From: Schistosoma haematobium
Lineage: Eukaryota > Platyhelminthes > Trematoda > Strigeidida > Schistosomatidae
NCBI RefSeq assembly: GCF_000699445.3
Contig: NC_067197.1
Location: forward strand, 10,484,152-10,548,151
Direction: 5' to 3'
Length of the DNA: 64,000 nucleotides
In this document: positions 48,852 through 57,782 of the stretch, piece after piece
Layout: the number at the start of each line of letters is the position of its first letter
Position numbering within the stretch: the stretch's first letter is position 1
Made by a program: the position numbers and the translations under genes
Notes under the pieces: generated by a model
The model's input: only the letters and a program-made list of their open reading frames with translations
Database searches by the model: none
What the model was told of the DNA's origin: nothing

Positions 48852-51800
48852 CTCGATCCAGTGAACACTCAGATATATGTTAAATATGTAAATATATAAA
48901 AAAAATATGGTTTTTGAAAATTCAAGATGTAACTAGAGGCAACTTCCAGAAAGTGGTGATCAACAAAGAAATCCAAATAATCAGTAATGAATTCATTTTC
49001 TTTCTAAAGATTCAGTCCATGTTATTCAACAACTCCTTCAATTGCTCCACGATACAAGTTGTGGCTAAAGCTTTCAACATTCACACAAAAATTATACATC
49101 ATTTAATAAACGTAAACTAAGCTTTGAACTATCAGCAGTGTAAAGGAATTACATCAAAGAATCTATTCGCTAACTCGTATTAATTAAATTCAACAAATGA
49201 ATAATATAAACACAATGTTTCATTGTTTTTGTGAATGTGATTCTGAAACATTCTCTTCTTATAATAACGTTTAACTATGAAAATTCCCGCTTCTTACAAA
49301 AGCTGCTCAAACTCATAAATTAAAAACAAGAATATAGTTTTTTTTAATGTTATAGATGACAGATGTAGTTAATGAGCTTATAGAACGATCCAACTAATAA
49401 ACTATTCCCAAGAGTTTTAAGGAATATTTGAAAAAGGAAACAACAAGAAAAATCTTATTAATTAAGGCTAAAAGGAAGTGAGGGTAAGGAAAATAATAAA
49501 CTTTTATAATAACCCAACTCAAAAAGAAAGAAAAAAAGTCTAAGAAACAACCTCTTAAATAATGATTTTATCTTAGATGATTGTTTGAAAATACAAATAA
49601 GAGGTCTGGACTTCTTTACGGTTCAGACAAGTTCAAACAAGTTTGCTGAACGAAACGTTGGAATTATCTAAATTTCAATCACTGAGATTATTTCAAATAC
49701 ACACTTTCATATATAGTGAATTCTCTATACTTGGTGCCCAATTTTTGTCAAACTATTCATTCTAATCTTGACGAATATTTGTATATATCCATATGTTCAT
49801 CAATCGTAAAAGGTTCAATATCGTGAAACCATTGAAATGACTGAATAATCACAGTATTTACGAACAAACTTTATTCAGAGCTTAGATATCAATGTAATAA
49901 ATGTGTAACATGGATAAATTAAACTAAAGGACGCATCAAGAAAATGATCAGTTAATTCCTTGGTTTTTAATGTTAATGAAACTAAACACTCCCAAATAAA
50001 CGTACCTTTATTCCTATACATTTTAGATTTCGTAAATTTACTTTAAATTTATAATTGGCAAGACTATAATTTATGGTCGAACCAATCAGATATATGATAG
50101 CGAGTGTTGGATGTTCATTCATACATTTGGTGAAATAACGTTTTGGCATTATAGTTTATATCAGTTCGTGATGGAAACCTTAAATTGAATCTCCAACCTT
50201 AACTATCGACTGTATATCCTAATTCTAATTCTCCACACTGGTTTATAACCCTCATTTAGTCCGAGTTTGTAGGTGGACATTCTCAAAGTCACTTTAGTAT
50301 CGCTCAAAGGTCGTCCATAAATTACAGCCACACCAATATTTTTTTAGTAGAAAACATTTTTATCTTTTTTTAATATTGTCAGTTGACTAGTAATTTTAGT
50401 GAATATTTATTTAATCTTATAGGACCGGTGTATTAGCTCGATCACGTGCACTTGAAGACTGTAGACAAAGAACAAATGCCATCTTGAAAACCATTCAACC
50501 GAATCATATAAATATGGATTTGATAAGATCTGCTAAAATTAACGCAGCTAAAGAAGCTTATTGGATCAATCAATTGACTAATAGACTAGAGCATGTACAA
50601 GTAAGTTAATTCATTTTTGACTAGATTAGATCTATTCACTACTCTTAGAAAAATGTGTTTATTTTTCTGGTTAGCGTATTTTTAGAGAGTTAGGTTTCTA
50701 CGAGATGGGAACGCTAACTTCATGCCCAACCCTCCTTCCTTATCCGGGCTTAAACAGGCAGTAGCCCCCGGAGGGACTACAGGCGGAATTGGAAAAATTT
50801 GTGGAAAAGAGAAATTGTTTTAAAGAGTTAGTTAAATGAGTGTACAGATAACGTTATCAATAAAGGTTATGTAAATAAACTGCTCGGTCAAAGAATGGAG
50901 ACCGAGGTTGACTAATATCCAGACGATTAAATTTTTTATGTAAAGCTTATGATAGAACTGATTTTTTAATAGCTGATTGAAAGATATCTGAAAGAGAAGT
51001 TAAAAGTCTGTATCTATTTATTGTGGAAATCAAATGTTCACTGAAGATTAAGGTCAGTTATTGTGTTAATCAACGTGGAAAAAATAATCCCAAAGTACAA
51101 AACAATCCTAATTTTTTAGTCAGTACTTGCTTCACATGCAAAGATGGACAGTGGCGCGTTTCGGCCTATTTGGGATTCGTCAGCTGAATGTACTTGCATC
51201 TCACAGTTGATGTTCACGTTGGGACTCGAACCCAGTACGGCTTCAAACGCCATCAAGTTATTCACTTAGCTGCTGAGTCCCGGTGGTTAATTAGTTGTGC
51301 ACTGAGTTGAAATTTAAATTCACTAGGTATTGTTTACTCAACTTTTTCCATAGATGTTTAAGACTGTAATTTATCAGTATCTTATTGGCATATGTGCATA
51401 CTGTGAGTATTGCCTTGATATTGCCTTAATTCACAAGCATTCTAAACAAAGATGGATAGTGGAGAAGATATGTAGCTCGGGTGAATGATTTTGATGAAGT
51501 TTTGTTCTCTGAGCTGAATGTTTTGGTCGTGGAGCTTTCATTATTCTTCTGAACGACATCATCAGCAGCACAAACTTCAGGTAGAAGGTACCTGCAGTTC
51601 TAAACATCAATGGGTAGATTCAATTCAACAATATCAAGTTAATTTATTACATACTTTAGTTCTTTTTCTTGCGATTGTCCTGAAACCTATTAATCTTCTT
51701 AAAATTGTTTATAAAAGGGTAAAATATATTTAGAATGAGTCATTACGTTTACGTTATTAGATTATTTATTTATAGACAATGTAAACGTTGCGCTAATGAC

Positions 51801-54800
51801 TGAATATGATATTCTTTTGAAAACGTGTGTACTCATTTCAACGATTAATGCATTTATTGTCCAGAAATCTGACGATCCATCAATGTTGTAAACATTTCTA
51901 ACCTAATTAAGGAATGTTTAAATGGATATGTGATTGAAATACTATCATTATGATGCTTATATTACCCCCGTAATTCAGAGTACACTTGGATTTAATATAA
52001 AGGAACTGTTTTACTAGTTAAATGTAAAATCATGAAATATCATAAAGTTCTTAGTAACTTAGCAGTTTATTTTAACACACTATACAATAAACCAAGTACA
52101 GAATTATATTTTCGATATTCAAATATATTAATTTCTGAATAGTGGTTCATAAAATTAAAATAACGTTTTTTAGTTTCTTTACTGACACCATTTTGATACT
52201 GAAAACTGAAATGTTCTACTTGTTGGAATTTAGGGTTTACATTCACAAAAACCGTTAATGGCAAGATTATAGTTTATGGACGACCTATAAACGAATCTTA
52301 AATGATCTTCAGCAAACAGTCAGCATAGAATAAAAATATATTTTAAAAAAATCAAAGAAATAAAGTGGATACACTTCTTATACATAGTTCAGAAACTTGT
52401 CAAGGTTATAAAGAGGTTCAGAGGTTCTAAAATCGTAATGCATGCAGCAGAGAAAATCATCCATATGGTTACAGAATAGTCGGCGTCTGGAGCCATGATA
52501 AGGTTGCAAAAATTTTCAGCCTAGACCAAACAGTTTCAATATTGTTTGTGTGCACTCCAGTTGTTGAGTACACAAAATACCACTTGTGGATAACGACACG
52601 ATGCACATAACCAAGCTTATTTGGGAGTCTGTACGCTCTCCAATCGGCCGTATATATTGTAGTACCTGGTTGCAGTGTTACTTGAGCTTTTATTATGCAG
52701 TTCACAATAATTTTCATAATTTGCTTTAGTTAAGAGTTATATATAGGGTTTTCATCACGAACTGACATCAGCTAAAATGCCAAAACTATTTAGCCAAATG
52801 GATGGAAGACTTTTGCGCCAAAATCCAATATCCGTTAACTTATACCTGATTGGTTCGTCCACAAATTATAGTCTCGCCGTCTTAGTTGTTATAGCCGCTC
52901 AATTATCACATTTTGTGTAAAATCCTCCGTGAACCGATAGTACGTTATCATTGAGTACTGAAGTTAGCGCCGTGACCTTGAAATCCTTCAACCGCTTCTG
53001 AATGACTCGTCCATAAAATATAGTCTAGCCCTGATAACATAAAGATCATTCGGAACTTTAGAAAAACTTCATTACTGACTAAAATTTAAATTTCATACTC
53101 AATAATGAACTTAATATTTGATTCATATGATGTTCTTGGGTAACGTAATTATTGTTGACAGAATAATTTATTTATTAACCAAGCTGCCGCCCTGGATGAT
53201 TAGCTTTCATTTTCCATATGAATTTGTAAAGCTCTACAAAATAACTGTAGGCGCAAAACACATAATGGAAACTAAAGGACTGCTATTTTCACTGTCTAAA
53301 GTCAACGATAATTAAGTGAAACTAGAGTCGCTTTTTGAAAAAAAAAATCATATGCACTTTTCATCGTTCATAACGAATATACTACCTACTTTTATGAGGA
53401 ATCATGGCTTCAACTTGGGAAACAACATCCTATATGTGTCTTAAAAATAAGTGGAAAAGCCATAAAATATGCCTATGATCAAAATTAAATAAGATGTCTT
53501 GAGAATATTCCCAATCAAATGTATAAAGGTACTGTTCTTCAATAGTTATGTTTTTTGTACTAAACAGTGAAGAGTACAGAAGTTTGTAGTTTCTCAACTA
53601 TCATACTACCGGTCCTTTAAAAGAACCGACAGTAAAGCAGTACTAAATCTTAAAAGCTTTACTTCCCTAAATATGATCGATTTGTAGTGTTCGTTAGTAA
53701 CTTCATTTATAATTTACATTATTCATTTACGGTTAAACTTAATCAAATGGCCAGTATACACTTTACCACAAAATTTCAGACCATTAGAGTATTTACAAGA
53801 AAAGTCTACGTTTACTTTTCTTCTGTTCAAATAAGTTATTTTGTTTACAGGGACATTTAATTTTCAATTTCTTATTCTAACCAAAAAATGGTGACCTTAA
53901 CTAAGGTAATGAACAAGAAGTTCTAATGATTCATAATACCGTAAGTTCTTTACGCATTCGCAAACAAGAGACAATGTCTATCTTGAACGATAATCAATGT
54001 TTATTAACTTGATCGATCTGAGAGTTGATATTTCATGACCATGTTGACCGATATCCTATGATTGAGCTTGGTTTAAAATAAATAGCAAAGAATAAAAAGC
54101 ATAAACAGAGGTGGATGGTGTCTAGTGGTGAAATCCATGATGCGTTTTGTCCTATTTCGGTTACATCAGATGGATTTAACTCCACCTCGAAGTTGATGTT
54201 GACTTTAAGACTCGAACCAAGTACTGTTATCTACAGACGCCATCGCGCTACCTACTTGTCTACTGAGTCCAGATACCTACTGGCTTGCTCAAGCAACTAA
54301 TACGAATAAATTAAAAAATGAAAAAAATGTTGTTATTTTTCACCTTTAATGGTTGAATACAAAATGACAAAAATAGCGATCTTTCAAGAATAATATGAAA
54401 TAATTTATTTTTCCAAACCATACCAGCTAAAAACAAACTAAATTATAAAGAATCAGAAAGGGTTTTGTGGAGATTCTAGTAATTTTATAGTTGAACTCAT
54501 GAGTCAGTTGAAGCTTGACCACCATGGAAGACCTGAAAGCACTGGACGGCTGTTTCGTCCTACTGTGGAACTCCTCAGCAATGCACATTCACGATCCAAC
54601 TCTCCGCGAGATACGAACACAGGACCTATAAATCAATGGTGGGTGGTGGCGCAATTTCGTGGATTGGTTGAAGTTAGACATTAACAACGTTGGATGCCGG
54701 CTCGGTGATCTAAAGTTTAAGCGTTCCCGCGCATGACTGATAGATCCTGGGTTCGATTTCCACGGGCAGGATCGTGGATGCGTACTGCTGAGGAGTTCCA

Positions 54801-57734
54801 TACTAGAATGAAACAGCCATCCAGAGCTTCCAGGTTTTTAACAATGGTGGTCTAGCTTCAATTGATTCATGAATTCAATTATTAGAATAATATGAATACA
54901 TTTTATATCATTAGGTTCTGACTTCATGGATTACAACCAATGATCTTTTGAAATGGAATATGAAATAATTAAAGAAATACTTGTGATTAGAAACTAACGT
55001 GAACATTTAGCAATGTGATATATGAAAAATTTAATTAAAATTAAAATATTGAGAAAAAGATGATAAATACATCGTAACCACGTGCTTCATTTAATAGAAT
55101 ATTTTTTGAATGAGTTTATTTTCAAAATTAAAATTGTTTGTCTATACGATCGCAGTTATTCACTAAACTACTTAACTTCCCATGCGCGTTTAAACTAATA
55201 ACATGCAAAAAACATATTTTTATGAAAGAAAATTATTTTTCCCAGCTGTGAGTTATTTCAAAAAGTACTCAAAATCGTTCCAGTCACAAAAATCAATGAA
55301 TTAAGTGAAGTTGGAAGTGCAGGTTACTGGGCGCTAACTCAGTGTTCTAATGATCAATTTAGCTCGTAGAGAGGATAAACGCATTAGAGTTTCATCCTTG
55401 AGGAGTGCTCACTGATAAGACTTTTCATACTGTGTCTAAAGTTGCTTACTGACCTGTAACTATCAATCGCCTCAAAGTTAAAATAAATTCGTGATGTAAA
55501 CTATTTTCATGTTACCTATAGTAAAATTTCTAATAAATGTTTGTTTTTTGCAGCTAATTAATGCATACATAATCTGTTTTCAATTCAATTTCAGACACAG
55601 ATACAATTACAGTTTATCACAGAATTATGTTTACTGCAAAAAGGATTGGTAAATCATTATTATGTCTTAGATCAACATGCTGTGAGAATCCATGTACCAG
55701 AGATAACGGATACAAATTCAACATTTTCAGCTTGTGAACTAATTGGTCCTAATTTTCAGTTTACTGAACAAGCATTATTGATTTTGTCTAACTGGAAGTT
55801 GGATCCGCTAACAAATAAACAAATTAAACATACACTAAAAACTCCAGTATGTCAGTTCTCCCCAGTTGTTCCTGCTACTTATGCTGAAAGTGAGTAATAT
55901 TGCTAGATAGTGCATGAATACATAAGTAGCTCTCATGTAGAATTACTTAATTTCGAAAATAAATAACTTTTTAAAGGTTCACATTATAAGCTGATATCAC
56001 ATCAGGATTGAATATGAAAAAGTAGGAAACTTTTATTAATTATTCACCATTGAATCTTATACATATGAGATTTTCGTTTGCAATCTTCTTTATTCAAGTA
56101 ATTTCAAAGAATTTTCACTGAATTATGTGCGTTTAGCTCGTATATATTAAGGTTGATCCAACTACATCCTTTCAAAAGTGTAAAAAAGATAGATTTAAAT
56201 AACTTGACTGTTAATAGGTGTTAAAAATTCAGGTAGATATTCAGTCATAATCAGAGGTTAACTTGATGCAGACACACATGAGCAAAATCTTCTGTTATAA
56301 CTGATAGACTACAGAAAATCAATGAATGACTAGCGAACTTTGTTCATTACTGTTAGAGTCAGTTTCTTTTTTTAACATATTAACACTAACACTTTTATCA
56401 AAGCGTGAAGTAGTTTTGAATCAAAAAGCAGAATCAGGGTTTTCATTATGGAATATCTGTAGTTCAGTACATAACTCTCTATATATCTTCAAAAAAATGT
56501 TACTTTTCCTTTTAAACTCTCTAAGCACGTTTTACTTCTTATTGTGTTCAATTAGAAATATTATGTTGCGCAATATTATAAATTGATTGGAATAAGACGA
56601 TAACTTTGTTGTTATGGTTTCTGTTTTCTGTAGTGAAGCCGTGAATATACACTGCTGAGGAGTTTTGTTCTAGGATAATACAGACATTTGGTAATCTCTG
56701 ATTTCCAATAGCAGTCTAGATGAGATCACGTCATCATTTAGATTACGTGAATATTACCACTAAAGTGACTTGTGTTAAAGAAAAAAAACTGTTAGAAATA
56801 TACGTTAAAGAACACGATACAGGTCTGTACCCATATACAACAATATCTACAACTACTTTCCTAGATATCACATTCTTATAGTTCACATTCCATCTTATAT
56901 CTGCATCAGTAAGCAGAAAACTGTATGATATTTACATGCGTTTAGCTTTATTTATCTCATTTAAGCAACTGATGTTTTGGATTAAATTCTTATGTTTTAA
57001 TAGTCGAATTCTTAATTTCACCTTTTTTCTTTTAAAGGTCATCTATCACGTTTATTAAGAATGACTAGTTTAAACGAACAATCACATCAAATGAGCACTA
57101 AAAAAACTAATGAACAAATTACCTCAAATAATAATCAAACAGAATCAAACAGTCAAGTTGATGGAAATCAATTAGATTTCAACTATGAACAACTTACTAC
57201 ATCAATTGGAAGTTTGTCAACTTTAATTAATGCTATTTATCGTTTATTATTAACTAGTTTAACAGTAATGATGGCTATGGGTGGATTATTAGTCTGTTTG
57301 CATATGATTTCAATATTGGGACGTATAATAATACGAATTCCAGTACGTAAGGTGAGATGAAAAAAAACCCTGGAAAATTATTTTATTGAGTTTGAATATA
57401 TTTTCAGGATTAATGTCAAAAGTTAATTTGAAAAGCGGGGGTTCTGTTTTTATATTTATTTATTATAAAGGCAGATTATAATGAATTGCACATCCTATTT
57501 TATTCGTATATGATTTGTCTTACTAATAATATTTAAACTTTGTATGTGATCTTGTTACTATGTGAACCTTTTTAATGTTTCGGTGAAGATCTGTAATCAA
57601 TAACAGGATATTGATCAACATGTGTTAAGCGTACATTGATTACAATTAAACTGAATTCAAACTTACCGTAGTTTATTATTATATCTCATCTATGGTATTA
57701 ACAAACTACCGTCTACCTACGGAGTTTAAATATG

Positions 57735-57782
<48 letters not shown>

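Larger units (their letters stand above)
23938..50422. other. Intron 5, about 26.5 kb, repeat-built
   Basis: Boundaries are GTGAGT at 23938 and CTTATAG before 50423. Phase matches across it: the AA left by exon 5 plus G at 50423 make a lysine codon. Inside are a Penelope-like fragment, hammerhead SINEs and satellites, the RTE/LTR nest at 30.6-34.6 kb, further RTE fragments, a second non-LTR element, two Merlin MITEs, a large palindrome and microsatellites. Stretches not listed as features (for example 25.6-26.3, 30.05-30.4, 34.64-35.6, 36.2-38.1, 43.1-46.0, 47.25-48.4 and 48.9-50.0 kb) are AT-rich with nothing I can name. I cannot exclude small unrecognised exons. Confidence 0.7.
54465..54885. 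mobile_element. Family A hammerhead SINE, head-to-head inverted pair with two near-intact ribozymes
   Basis: Minus copy about 54465-54650 (tail, hammerhead, B box, then truncated). Plus copy from about 54650 has a leader, A box GGCTCGGTGATCTAAAG near 54700, B box GGTTCGATTTCC at 54752, a hammerhead and a tail to about 54885. The outer ends are inverted (left ATGAGTCAGTTGAAGCTTGA, right CTAGCTTCAATTGATTCATG). The join at the minus B-box region is close to that at 38.27 kb: both continue as GGCGCAA-TTCGTGGATTG. Confidence 0.85.
50601..55594. other. Intron 6, containing several mobile elements
   Basis: Holds an orphan RTE 5' UTR (50688-50800), family B repeats at 51.13-51.46 and 54.11-54.30 kb, a repeat fragment at 51465-51610, a Merlin remnant (52260-52878, perhaps to 53030) and a family A pair (54465-54885). 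The rest (51.7-52.2, 53.05-54.1, 54.9-55.59 kb) is AT-rich with nothing recognised. Confidence 0.6.

Noticed and set aside
56326..56586. Hydrophobic 86-residue open frame in intron 7
   Set aside because: AT-driven Leu/Phe/Ile content, no matching splice sites, and it would break the phase between exons 7 and 8.
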